A stretch of DNA of 64,000 nt from an uncultured Clostridia bacterium (lineage in GTDB: Bacteria; Bacillota; Clostridia; Oscillospirales; Ruminococcaceae), in contig CANQNG010000008.1 in the NCBI GenBank assembly GCA_947625155.1, positions 1-64,000 on the forward strand, written 5' to 3'. The notes beneath the pieces are model-generated. The model was not told the DNA's origin. It did no database searches and saw nothing but the letters and a program-made list of their open reading frames with translations. Position 1 is the stretch's first letter, and the number at the start of each line of letters is the position of its first letter. Below are positions 18,438 through 26,705 of this stretch, piece after piece. The translations under genes and the position numbers were made by a program.

Positions 18438-18788
18438 ATGGCTCTGATGGAGGAGTTACAGAAATTAGGCGTCAACACGGATGAGGCACTTTCCCGTTTT
18501 ATGAACAATGCAGGACTTTACCAGAGGATGCTGGGGAAATTTATCGCCAATGCGGAAAAGGTGCAGGTGCTGCCATTTCTGGAGGCAGGCGATCTGGAAA
18601 CTGCACAGACCAATGCCCATACCCTGAAAGGCGTGACGGGCAATCTGTCGCTGACACCGCTTTATGAAGGGTATAGTGATATGATGGTCGCATTCCGTGC
18701 CGGAGAGCCGGAAAAGGCGAAGCAGAAACTTCTGGAGATCCTGCCCGTGCAGGAGAAGATCCTTGACTGCATCCGGAAAGCGCAGTAG
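18438..18788 (+). CDS. Histidine phosphotransfer (HPt) protein
   Basis: 116 residues, an all-helical HPt domain with His61 in NAHTLKGVTGNLS as the phosphorylated residue. The start follows TAAGGAGG. It should carry phosphate from the second receiver of the hybrid kinase to the receiver of the HD-GYP protein whose gene follows 27 bases later. Confidence 0.9.
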   Translation: MALMEELQKLGVNTDEALSRFMNNAGLYQRMLGKFIANAEKVQVLPFLEAGDLETAQTNAHTLKGVTGNLSLTPLYEGYSDMMVAFRAGEPEKAKQKLLEILPVQEKILDCIRKAQ

Positions 18789-18815
18789 CTGTATTCGGCA
18801 AGGGAGGTGCATCCG

Positions 18816-19835
18816 ATGGAAAAGATACTAGTTGTAGATGATATGGAGATCAACCGTGCCATTCTGGCAGAGGGATTCAAGGATGCCTACACGATCTTAG
18901 AGGCAGAGAACGGCGAGGAGGCAATGGAGATCCTGAAACGGGAGAACATCTCCGCTGTGCTGCTTGACCTTGTCATGCCTGTCCGGGATGGGCTTTCTGT
19001 GCTGCAAGAGATGAATGAGCTGGGCATGGTGCTGCATATCCCGGTATTCATCATCACGGCTGCCAATGAGGATGAGCTGCTGATGAAAGCCTATAATTTA
19101 GGGGCGGTGGATGTCATTGTCAAGCCGTTCCTGATGAACTTCCTGCGCTGCCGGATCAGCAATGTGATCGAGCTTTACAAGCACAGGAATGATCTGGAAG
19201 CGCTCGTCAAGGAGCAGGTGGAGCGCCTTGAGACGATCAACCAGTCCATGGTCGAAACACTGGCAACGCTGATCGAGTTCCGTGACTGCGAATCCGGTGA
19301 GCATGTCAAGCGCATCTGCGGGCTGACGGAGATCCTCATGAACGCAGCCAGCGAAATGTACCCGGAGTACCGTCTGCCGCAGTCGGAGATCGACAAGATC
19401 GTGACTGCTTCGGTGCTGCATGACGTGGGGAAGATCGCCATTCCGGACAATATTCTTCAGAAGCCGGGCAGACTGACGAAAGAAGAATTCGAGATCATGA
19501 AGCAGCATACCACAAGGGGCTGCGACATTCTCCAGAAGATCCCGGACATTATGGACAGCGATATTTATAATTACAGCTATGACATTGCCCGTCACCACCA
19601 TGAACGCTGGGACGGCAGAGGGTATCCGGACGGTCTGAAAGGCGACGAGATCACGATCTGGTCGCAGGTCGTTGCCGTGGCGGACGTGTATGATGCCCTG
19701 ACCTCTCCGAGAGTGTATAAGGCGGCATTCAGCCACGAAAAAGCAGTGGAAATGATCTACAACGGCGAATGCGGTGTTTTTAACCCGAAAGTGCTGGAAG
19801 TATTCAAGCAGAACATTGATAAAATACGCAAATAA
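18816..19835 (+). CDS. Response regulator with HD-GYP phosphodiesterase domain (RpfG-like)
   Basis: 339 residues from ATG 18816, which follows GGGAGGTG. The N-terminal receiver has VVDDME and phospho-site Asp51 (LLDLVMPVRDG). A coiled linker leads into an HD-GYP domain with VLHDVGKIAIPD, HHHERWDGRGYP and the metal-binding histidines. HD-GYP enzymes hydrolyse cyclic di-GMP (some cGAMP). Likely output of the upstream kinase-HPt relay. It has no DNA-binding domain. Confidence 0.92.
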   Translation: MEKILVVDDMEINRAILAEGFKDAYTILEAENGEEAMEILKRENISAVLLDLVMPVRDGLSVLQEMNELGMVLHIPVFIITAANEDELLMKAYNLGAVDVIVKPFLMNFLRCRISNVIELYKHRNDLEALVKEQVERLETINQSMVETLATLIEFRDCESGEHVKRICGLTEILMNAASEMYPEYRLPQSEIDKIVTASVLHDVGKIAIPDNILQKPGRLTKEEFEIMKQHTTRGCDILQKIPDIMDSDIYNYSYDIARHHHERWDGRGYPDGLKGDEITIWSQVVAVADVYDALTSPRVYKAAFSHEKAVEMIYNGECGVFNPKVLEVFKQNIDKIRK

Positions 19836-19840
19836 ACAGA

Positions 19841-19878
19841 TCGCCCGATACACGAAATGGTGTACCGGGCAGTTTTTG
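19841..19878 (+). terminator. Terminator of the HPt/HD-GYP operon
   Basis: GCCCGATACAC pairs with GTGTACCGGGC with one mismatch, loop GAAATG, followed by AGTTTTT. Confidence 0.75.
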
Positions 19879-19879
19879 G

Positions 19880-20093
19880 AAGTGGATAAATTGCGGTTAT
19901 TATGTGCATCCACTCGTTTCCGCCCAAGGGCGGAAAGGATAGTGCAAAATAGAGGGAAGCAGGGGGCACTTTTTTGCCAAAAGTGCCCCCTGCTCTCAGC
20001 TAAGATAAAAGTAGCAGTTAAGCAAGCCGACCTTTGCCGCCTCTGGCGGCATTGGGAGGCAGGACGGGTGCAGCGTCACGCTGCTTCTGGAAG
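19880..20093. repeat. Interspersed palindromic repeat, locus A
   Basis: Starts with AGTGGATAAA and runs through TTTCCGCCC/GGGCGGAAA, GGGGGCACTTTTTTGCC paired with AAGTGCCCCC, and a block containing GACCTTTGCCGCC and CATTGGGAGGCAGGACGGG. The same blocks recur near 23.3-23.8, 28.0-28.3, 30.2 and 50.3 kb in different order and orientation. The right-hand part runs into the 3' end of the convergent SDR gene. Confidence 0.8.
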
Positions 20094-20833
20094 TGACAGA
20101 GAATGGCAGCCGACAGCGTTTCCGGGCAAAGCTGCAATGCCGCATAGCCAAGCTTGATGGGGAGCGTAGGGAGAATGATGGCTTTCCCTGCAAGGGCGCA
20201 TTCGATGCCGTACTGCGCCACATAGCGTGGGTCGGCAGGCTTTGCGGCAAAGGTCACACCCGTCCGGGCGTTGAAATTGGTATCCACCGGTCCGGGGCAG
20301 AGGACACAGACCTGAACACGGGAATGCATCTGCCGCAGTTCTTCCCGGATGGCAGTGGACAGGCGGACGACGTAGTTTTTCGAGGCGTAGTAGCTGCTGA
20401 GGAGCGGTCCTGCTGCAAAGCCGGCGATCGAGCCGACATTCAGGATGATGCCGGCATCCCGTTTCACAAAGTCACGCAGGAACAGCTTGGTGAGGATGTG
20501 CAGGCTGCGGATGTTCACATCGATCAGTTCCAGCTCCGTTTCGAGGGAAGTCTCCGTGAAAGCTCCGAATGTCCCGAATCCGGCATTGTTGATGAGGAAG
20601 TCGATCCTTGTCCCCTTGCAGAAGTCATACAGCCTTTGTGCCGCATCCCGTTCTGCGAGGTCGAGGGCGATGTATTTTGTGCCCGTGCCGAATTTGTTCG
20701 CCATGCGCCGCAGCATCGTTTCATTGCGCCCCGTAAGGACGAGCTGCCAGCCCTTGCGGTGGAGGTAAATTGCCATTTCCTTTCCAATGCCGGAGGTCGC
20801 TCCGGTGATCAGTGCTCGTTTCAAATCGATCAT
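20018..20833 (-). CDS. Short-chain dehydrogenase/reductase
   Basis: 271 residues of the classical SDR family: TGATSGIG cofactor loop at about 10-17, NNAG, a serine in LNVGSIAG and the catalytic YYASKNYV. Substrate unknown. The last 23 or so residues (from about QKQRDAAPVLPP) are encoded by the interspersed repeat at locus A, not by family sequence. The original C-terminus has therefore probably been replaced or extended by repeat insertion. Monocistronic. Confidence 0.88.
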   Translation of the reverse strand: MIDLKRALITGATSGIGKEMAIYLHRKGWQLVLTGRNETMLRRMANKFGTGTKYIALDLAERDAAQRLYDFCKGTRIDFLINNAGFGTFGAFTETSLETELELIDVNIRSLHILTKLFLRDFVKRDAGIILNVGSIAGFAAGPLLSSYYASKNYVVRLSTAIREELRQMHSRVQVCVLCPGPVDTNFNARTGVTFAAKPADPRYVAQYGIECALAGKAIILPTLPIKLGYAALQLCPETLSAAILCHFQKQRDAAPVLPPNAARGGKGRLA

Positions 20834-20943
20834 TCCTTTCAGGAGCAGAGATGCTCTTTTTATTAGTATAGCATATTTTCACAAAGGAAAGCAAGCGGTT
20901 TCTGAAAATTCTGTGAAAAACCAGAATTTTTTTGCAAAAACTA

Positions 20944-20972
20944 TGGACTTCTTTCTGGAATTGTAGTATAAT
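20944..20972 (+). promoter_or_regulatory. Promoter of the exported lipoprotein gene
   Basis: TGGACT (20944-20949) and TATAAT (20967-20972) are separated by 17 bases, 63 bases before the start codon. Confidence 0.5.
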
Positions 20973-21035
20973 AAAAACGGACTGCCCCTGCGCTGTACAG
21001 AGGGCGAACATTCTAAAATTCCGGAGGTATCTGTT

Positions 21036-22457
21036 ATGTCTGTTTTCAAGAGAGCTGCGGCATTGCTGACGGCGGTCAGTTTAGCGGCTGTTTGCTCCGG
21101 CTGTGGGATGAATACCAGAACGGCACTGACCGTGGACGGGTATGAAGTTCCTGCGGGCGTGTATATTTATTATGCCAATACTGCCTATAATAATGCCCTC
21201 TCCCAGCTTGCGGAGGAGGATCCCGACCTTGACACCACGGATCTCAAGGCGGTCAAGGCTGCGACCTTAGAGGGGCAGGACGTGCTGACATGGATCCAAG
21301 ACAAGGCAACGGAAATGTGCGTCGATTTTGTGGCAACGGAGAAGAAATTTGACGAGCTGGGTCTTACCCTTGATGCCGATGCCAAGAACAATATCAGCAT
21401 GATGATGGACTACTACTGGTCATCCGATCAGGCGACTTATGAGAAGAACGGCATCAGTGAGGCATCTTTCGAGAAGATCGTGACTTCTTCCTATAAGAGC
21501 GATATGATCTTCATGCACTTCTACGGCGTAGACGGGGAAGAAGGTGTCACCGAGGACGAGCTGTATGACTACTATGCGGAGAACAACATCCGCTGCCAGT
21601 ATGTTGCAGTCGCACTCAAGGACGGCGAGGGAAATCTGCTGAAGTCTGACGGCAAGGCAGACATGATGGACATGGTGGAAGAATACCGTGACCGTGTGGA
21701 AGATGCCATGGACAACGGCGGCGTGGGTGCTGTCATGACCGAGATGGACTATATTCAGGAGGACTATAATTACTATGTGACCTCCGTTTCGGAGGCGGCT
21801 GCCGGTGTGACCGGAGAAGCGGCTGCTACCACGACCAAGCGGACGACCACGGCTGCGACCACCACTGTGGACGAGGATGAAACGGACGAGGAAACCGAGG
21901 AGACGACCGCAGCAGTGGACGAGGAAACTGAGGAAACGACCGCAGCAGCGGACGAGGAGACTGAGGAGACCACCGCAGCAGCAGACGAGGAAGCTGAGAA
22001 AACCACCGCAGCACCGGACGAAGAAGCTGAAACGACTACTGGCACGGAGACAACGACTGCCGCTTCTGAGACGGAAACGGAGACAGAGACTGTTCCTTTC
22101 CTGAATGAGCACATCATCAGCATCATTGACCCGGAGAATTACGAGGACGAGGAGGATATTACCTACACACCGAGCGAAGATGTGTACAACAAACTCCTCG
22201 AGATCGGGGAGAAGGACTACGGCAAGCCGTTCATCGTAGAGGAGGACGAGACTTATTATCTGGTCGTCCGCTACGACATCAAGGAGCGTATGACGGAGGA
22301 CGACCTCTGGGGCGAGTCTGCTGTAACGAATGCCGATTACACGAAATACAATACCGCTTTTCAGGATGATCTGGATGAATGGAGCGCCGCACTGAGTGTC
22401 CAGCGCAATGATGCGGCATACAAGAGCTTTGATCCGTTCAAGTTTGATTTCAGCTGA
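21036..22457 (+). CDS. Exported lipoprotein, possible PrsA/SurA-like foldase with Thr/Glu-rich linker
   Basis: 473 residues. A signal peptide ends in a lipobox-like VCSGC (Cys about 23), predicting a lipid-anchored extracellular protein. The folded N-terminal part (TVDGYEVPAGVYIYY and helical continuation) resembles the N-domain of PrsA/SurA-type peptidyl-prolyl isomerase lipoproteins. A central low-complexity stretch of Thr, Glu and Ala repeats (about 265-350) follows, then a C-terminal part with KDYGKPFIVEEDETYYLVVRYDI, like a degenerate parvulin end. Foldase function is inference. Confidence 0.7.
   Translation: MSVFKRAAALLTAVSLAAVCSGCGMNTRTALTVDGYEVPAGVYIYYANTAYNNALSQLAEEDPDLDTTDLKAVKAATLEGQDVLTWIQDKATEMCVDFVATEKKFDELGLTLDADAKNNISMMMDYYWSSDQATYEKNGISEASFEKIVTSSYKSDMIFMHFYGVDGEEGVTEDELYDYYAENNIRCQYVAVALKDGEGNLLKSDGKADMMDMVEEYRDRVEDAMDNGGVGAVMTEMDYIQEDYNYYVTSVSEAAAGVTGEAAATTTKRTTTAATTTVDEDETDEETEETTAAVDEETEETTAAADEETEETTAAADEEAEKTTAAPDEEAETTTGTETTTAASETETETETVPFLNEHIISIIDPENYEDEEDITYTPSEDVYNKLLEIGEKDYGKPFIVEEDETYYLVVRYDIKERMTEDDLWGESAVTNADYTKYNTAFQDDLDEWSAALSVQRNDAAYKSFDPFKFDFS
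21885..22030 (+). repeat. 33-bp tandem repeats inside the lipoprotein gene
   Basis: Units begin at 21885, 21918, 21951, 21984 and (partial) 22017. Each encodes roughly DEE(T/A)EETTAAA/V. Third-position variation between units suggests the array is not very recent. Length variation between strains would be expected. Confidence 0.85.
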
Positions 22458-22469
22458 TACTGAAACAAG

Positions 22470-22502
22470 GGACTGCATATGTGAGATATGCAGTCCTTTT
22501 TT
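22470..22502 (+). terminator. Terminator of the lipoprotein gene
   Basis: GGACTGCATAT pairs with ATATGCAGTCC, followed by TTTTTT. Confidence 0.85.
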
Positions 22503-22513
22503 GTGAAAAAAGA

Positions 22514-22542
22514 TTGACACCTTTTCAAAAATATGGTATACT
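22514..22542 (+). promoter_or_regulatory. Promoter upstream of the 22.6 kb gene
   Basis: TTGACA (22514-22519), a 17-base spacer and TATACT (22537-22542), a near-consensus promoter 37 bases before the start codon. Confidence 0.75.
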
Positions 22543-22578
22543 TTTAACAGTGACCTGTTTTGGGAAAGGATGATATGG

Positions 22579-23268
22579 ATGAAAAAACGACGACTGTTTC
22601 TGCCGGCTGCATTGCTGGTGCTGGTGGTGATCGTGGCAGTTTCTGTACTGCTGCTGACAAATTTCGGGAAGGCTGAAATTGACCCGAGTCTCTATCTGCG
22701 TGTGGAATTTGAGGGGCAGAGTACCATGGGGACGGCAGAAAGCCGCTTTGATGCAGAAAGAATGGTTGCCGAAAACCTGCATGCTTTCGGGCTGAAAAAG
22801 AATGCTTCGGAGTCTGAGATCAAGGCGACAGCGGCAGAAGTCGCCGCCTGTCTGACCGGCAGGTTGGATAAGACCGACCACCTCTCCAACGGCGGGCAGG
22901 TGATCTTCATATGGGACGAGGAAGGCATCGCAGCGCTGGAAAAAGCTTACCGTGTCACAGTGACGGATGCAGACCCTACCTTTATCGTGAACGGACTGCA
23001 AAGGACAGAACAGGTCGATCTGTTTGCAGGGATCGCTGTCACCTATACGGGCAAAGCGCCGGACGGCAAGATCTCTCTTTCCACCACAGGCGCAGCGGTG
23101 CAGGGGCTTGTGTACACGGCTGAACCGGCAGAGGGTCTGCGCAACGGCGACACTGTGACGGTCACTGTTACCGCACCGGACGGCGGCGATCTGCAGGCGT
23201 ATCTGCTGACACAGAACAAGACCGCTTCTGCCACGACCAAGCAGTATATTGTAGAGGGGCTTTCGTAA
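22579..23268 (+). CDS. Membrane-anchored extracytoplasmic protein of unknown function
   Basis: 229 residues from ATG 22579, preceded by GAAAGGATG. One N-terminal hydrophobic helix (about 5-25) without a clear cleavage site anchors an exterior part. The first exterior half is helical. The second is beta-rich with two segments resembling short Ig-like or bacterial surface repeats (FAGIAVTYTGKAPDGKISL and GDTVTVTVTAPDG). No enzymatic motif is recognised. It has its own promoter, and repeat locus B starts shortly after the stop. Confidence 0.65.
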   Translation: MKKRRLFLPAALLVLVVIVAVSVLLLTNFGKAEIDPSLYLRVEFEGQSTMGTAESRFDAERMVAENLHAFGLKKNASESEIKATAAEVAACLTGRLDKTDHLSNGGQVIFIWDEEGIAALEKAYRVTVTDADPTFIVNGLQRTEQVDLFAGIAVTYTGKAPDGKISLSTTGAAVQGLVYTAEPAEGLRNGDTVTVTVTAPDGGDLQAYLLTQNKTASATTKQYIVEGLS

Positions 23269-23284
23269 AATATCTGCTGTCGGC

Positions 23285-23840
23285 TTTGGAAGGCAGATCG
23301 GTGCAGCGCCTCGCTGCCTTTCCGCCCAAGGGCGGAAAGGATAGTTCAGAAAAGAAGAAAGAAGGGGGCATTTTTTTGCCAAAAGTGCCCCCTCGTCCAA
23401 AAACAGCATCCATGTTGTTTTTGGACTTCACCCCCTGAAAATGGCGTAGTATAGAAGTGTTTCGCCGGCAGCGTGACGCTGCACCCGTCCTGCCTCCCAA
23501 TGCGGCTACGCCGCAAAGGTCGGCTTGCATGCCTGCTACTTTTATCTTACCTGAAAGCAGTCGCCCTTTGCGCCGTCAGGCGCATTGGGCGACACCACGG
23601 AGGCGGCAGCCTGCCGCCGCTGCCCTCTGGACTCCCGCCAGCTTTTTGAAAAAAGCTGGATCAAAAACTTTTGTTTTTCCTCCCAATGCCGGGCTATGCC
23701 CGGCAAAGGTCGGCTTGCCCGACTGCTAATTTTATCTTACCTGAGAGCAGTCGCCCTTTGCGCCGTCAGGCGCATTGGGCGACATTACGGGTGCAGCGTC
23801 ACGCTGCCTTTCCGTCCTTGGGCGGAAACCGGTAGGTCGA
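23285..23840. repeat. Interspersed palindromic repeat, locus B (composite, 560 bp, no gene)
   Basis: The stretch between 23269 and the glyA promoter holds no supportable gene. It is a mosaic of the palindromic modules seen at the other loci: CCGCCCAAGGGCGG, GGGGGCA...TGCCCCC, TCCAAAAACAGCATCCATG and its partner, CAGCGTGACGCTG, and AGCTTTTTGAAAAAAGCT. A block of about 85 bp starting with AAAGGTCGGCTTGC occurs twice as a direct repeat, 190 bp apart (from 23515 and 23705), with few differences. Confidence 0.8.
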
Positions 23841-23926
23841 CACCTCCATTTTGTCTTGAAACGACCCTGATCGGAACGATATGCCAAAATATTTTTCCGT
23901 TCTTTCAGAAATCCACCGCAAACCCC

Positions 23927-23955
23927 TTGCATTTTTCGTCAATATCGTGTATAAT
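23927..23955 (+). promoter_or_regulatory. Promoter of glyA
   Basis: TTGCAT (23927-23932), a 17-base spacer and TATAAT (23950-23955), giving a leader of roughly 70 bases before the glyA start. Confidence 0.75.
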
Positions 23956-24030
23956 GAAAGTGTATGGCTTCCGGGATACGGGGGCAAAGCACGGGCTTTC
24001 TGCCCGAATCAACGTAAAGGAGTTTTTCCC

Positions 24031-25287
24031 ATGTTCAATGATCTGATCGATACCATCGGCTATGTGGAGCAGGCTGACCCGGAGGTCGGTGCTGCCATGC
24101 AGAAGGAACTTGCCCGCCAGAGACGGAATCTGGAGCTGATCGCCTCCGAAAATATCGTGTCCCCGGCTGTCATGGCTGCTATGGGCAGCGTACTCACCAA
24201 TAAATATGCAGAGGGCTACCCCGGTAAGCGCTACTACGGCGGCTGCGAGTGCGTGGACATCGTGGAGCAGATCGCCATTGACCGTGCGTGCAAGCTGTTC
24301 GGGGCAAAGTTCGCCAACGTGCAGCCCCATTCCGGCGCACAGGCAAATACTGCCGTCTATGTGGCAACGCTTCAGCCGGGTGATACCGTGCTGGGCATGA
24401 GCCTTGCGGACGGCGGACATCTGACACACGGTTCTCCTGCCAATCTGTCCGGTAAGTATTTCCATTTCGTTTCCTACGGTCTGGACGATACTACGGAGAA
24501 GATCAATTATGATGATGTACAGAAACTTGCCGAGGAGTCCCAGCCGAAGCTGATCGTTGCCGGTGCATCTGCCTATCCGAGAGCCATTGACTTCAAGCGG
24601 CTTTCTGAGATCGCCAAGTCTGTCGGCGCACTGCTGATGGTCGATATGGCACACATTGCTGGACTGGTGGCTGCCGGACAGCACGAAAGCCCTGTACCGT
24701 ATGCCGATATTGTAACGACCACCACCCACAAGACCCTCAGAGGACCGAGAGGCGGTCTTATCCTCACCAATGACGAGGCACTTGCCAAGAAGATCAATTC
24801 TGCCATTTTCCCCGGTACACAGGGCGGACCGCTGATGCATATCATTGCGGCAAAGGCAGTTTGCTTCGGGGAGGCGCTCAAGCCGGAATTCAAGGACTAT
24901 CAGCGGCGCATCGTGGAAAATGCCAAGGCACTTGCTGAGGGACTGGTCAAGCGTGGATTCGCCCTCGTTTCCGGCGGTACGGACAACCACCTGATGCTGG
25001 TCGATCTGCGTCCGTTCGGCATCACCGGCAAGGAACTGGAACACCGTCTGGACGAGGTATACATCACAGTCAATAAGAATGCTATCCACAACGACCCCGA
25101 AAAGCCCTTCGTGACAAGCGGTATCCGCATCGGCACACCGGCTGTCACCACCAGAGGACTGGGCGTGGCTGAAATGGAGCTGATCGCAGAGTACATCTAC
25201 CTGTGCGCTGTTGATTTTGAGAACAAGGCTGACGAGATCCGTGCGGGCGTGACGGAGATCTGCGAGAAATTCCCGCTGTATGCGTAA
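24031..25287 (+). CDS. glyA: Serine hydroxymethyltransferase
   Basis: 418 residues from ATG 24031 after AAAGGAG. PLP fold type I. It shows [10 protein letters not shown], the [15 protein letters not shown] segment and the PLP-lysine region [14 protein letters not shown]. It interconverts serine and glycine while loading one-carbon units onto tetrahydrofolate. Monocistronic, with its own promoter directly after repeat locus B. Length and motifs are fully typical. Confidence 0.97.
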   Translation: MFNDLIDTIGYVEQADPEVGAAMQKELARQRRNLELIASENIVSPAVMAAMGSVLTNKYAEGYPGKRYYGGCECVDIVEQIAIDRACKLFGAKFANVQPHSGAQANTAVYVATLQPGDTVLGMSLADGGHLTHGSPANLSGKYFHFVSYGLDDTTEKINYDDVQKLAEESQPKLIVAGASAYPRAIDFKRLSEIAKSVGALLMVDMAHIAGLVAAGQHESPVPYADIVTTTTHKTLRGPRGGLILTNDEALAKKINSAIFPGTQGGPLMHIIAAKAVCFGEALKPEFKDYQRRIVENAKALAEGLVKRGFALVSGGTDNHLMLVDLRPFGITGKELEHRLDEVYITVNKNAIHNDPEKPFVTSGIRIGTPAVTTRGLGVAEMELIAEYIYLCAVDFENKADEIRAGVTEICEKFPLYA

Positions 25288-25318
25288 GCCGGACTTTCAC
25301 CTTGCTGACGGGCGGTGT

Positions 25319-25346
25319 CTCATGCTCCGGTCCAGATCGGAGCATG
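25319..25346. terminator. Hairpin downstream of glyA
   Basis: TCATGCTCCG pairs with CGGAGCATGA around an eight-base loop. There is no T-run, so termination is uncertain. Confidence 0.4.
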
Positions 25347-25462
25347 AGGACGGCACTGCTGTACCCGGCTGTCCGGCGGCTGTCGGAGCGACAGGAATTT
25401 TGTCAGAAAACAGAGAACGCCATCATGGATCTCTGTCTGAGATGTGAAACGGAGGTCTTTGC

Positions 25463-25909
25463 ATGACCATTGCCATTTACTCCCGCAAACATATGGAGCG
25501 GCTTTTCGTGCGGGGATTTCCGGCGCATACGGCTGTGATCAGCTTCTGCGACCCGCCGGAAACGGCAGACAGAAAGCCGCTGGATTACAAAAACAAAACA
25601 GACCGGGTGTTCCAGATCGAGCTGGCGGATATTTCCTATCAGGAACTTGCCGCACATGGCATGACATACGAGGGGTATTTCACGGAAGCGGAGGAACTGG
25701 CAGAGTTTGTGTTTGCTGCCATCCGGGACGGTTATGACATCATTGTCCAGTGTGAGGACGGCAACCGCCGGAGTGCCGGCTGTGCGGCAGCGATCCATGA
25801 ATTCTTCACGGCGGACGGGGTGTTCATCTTTGCGGATTACCGCTATACACCGAGCCAGATGGTATTCCACAAGGTCTACAATGCGCTGTGGCTTTCGGGG
25901 AAACGGTAA
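25463..25909 (+). CDS. Cysteine-phosphatase-fold protein (DSP/PTP-like)
   Basis: 148 residues. The segment VQCEDGNRRSAGCAAAI contains C-x5-R followed by Ser, the phosphate-binding loop of dual-specificity and tyrosine phosphatases. It ends a beta strand and leads into a helix as expected. The usual preceding His is replaced by Gln. A substrate cannot be assigned. It lies 18 bases upstream of a membrane-protein gene and close to rarA, probably one transcript. Confidence 0.65.
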   Translation: MTIAIYSRKHMERLFVRGFPAHTAVISFCDPPETADRKPLDYKNKTDRVFQIELADISYQELAAHGMTYEGYFTEAEELAEFVFAAIRDGYDIIVQCEDGNRRSAGCAAAIHEFFTADGVFIFADYRYTPSQMVFHKVYNALWLSGKR

Positions 25910-25927
25910 GGCGGAAAGGAGTGTGCC

Positions 25928-26692
25928 ATGCAGCTTGACGATGTGACTGCCGGCTTTCTGGAGGATGAGGAGGCAGGAAAACGCTTTGCCAAAACCGCCT
26001 GCCAAAATCTGCGGGGACGTGTCCGCAGAAGTTTCGGGGATGTGAGCAAGGCAGTTCTGATAACGGCAGTGCTGCTGGGGGTGTGGTATCTGGTGTTCCG
26101 GCATGCGCCGACCGTGCTGCTGATGCTGACGGCTGTACCCGCATGGCTGGGTGCGTTCGTGGCACTCTGGAACATGGTGCGCTGGGAGCTGACCTTTGAC
26201 GGGGAAACGGGCTGGTTCGGGTTTAGCTCACTGTTCGGGACGGATCTGCGGTTCCACGTGTCGGAGATCTACCGTATCCGCCGGGAGAGTGTGCGAAGTA
26301 TTTCCCGTGGGCTGAAAAAGTGGGATATGCTCTCCATCGAGGTCGGAAATACAGTCATTCCCGTTGTGCTGCGCAAATACTGGTTCGAGACGAAACACAC
26401 GCAGCGCCAATTCAAGGGCGGCTATACGGATGCGGAGAAACTTTCACAGTATCTGGAACTGTATCAGCGGTATTTAGCGCCGCCAGACTTTGGGATGCAG
26501 CGTTCACCGCAGGGGGAGCTTGCGCCTGCCGTGGCGGCTGCCATTGCCGCACAGAGAGCAGAAATGCAGGAAAATGCTCCTGCCCCGGCAGAAAAACCTG
26601 TCTCGGAACAAAAGCCCGCCCCCGAAAAGCCGCAGGTGGACGTGGATGCACTGTTCAACTCCATTGTGCAGGAACACAGGAAAAAGAAATAG
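25928..26692 (+). CDS. Two-helix membrane protein with PH-like middle region
   Basis: 254 residues. Two adjacent membrane helices lie at about 40-60 and 63-82. A beta-rich cytoplasmic part follows (GWFGFSSLFG, FHVSEIYRIRRESVRS), which could be a YdbS/YcxB-like PH domain. The charged C-terminal tail is rich in Pro/Ala/Glu and ends in lysines. Function unknown. Placed between the phosphatase-like gene and rarA, with 13 bases to the latter. Confidence 0.6.
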   Translation: MQLDDVTAGFLEDEEAGKRFAKTACQNLRGRVRRSFGDVSKAVLITAVLLGVWYLVFRHAPTVLLMLTAVPAWLGAFVALWNMVRWELTFDGETGWFGFSSLFGTDLRFHVSEIYRIRRESVRSISRGLKKWDMLSIEVGNTVIPVVLRKYWFETKHTQRQFKGGYTDAEKLSQYLELYQRYLAPPDFGMQRSPQGELAPAVAAAIAAQRAEMQENAPAPAEKPVSEQKPAPEKPQVDVDALFNSIVQEHRKKK

Positions 26693-26705
26693 AAAGGAGC
26701 AAGCC

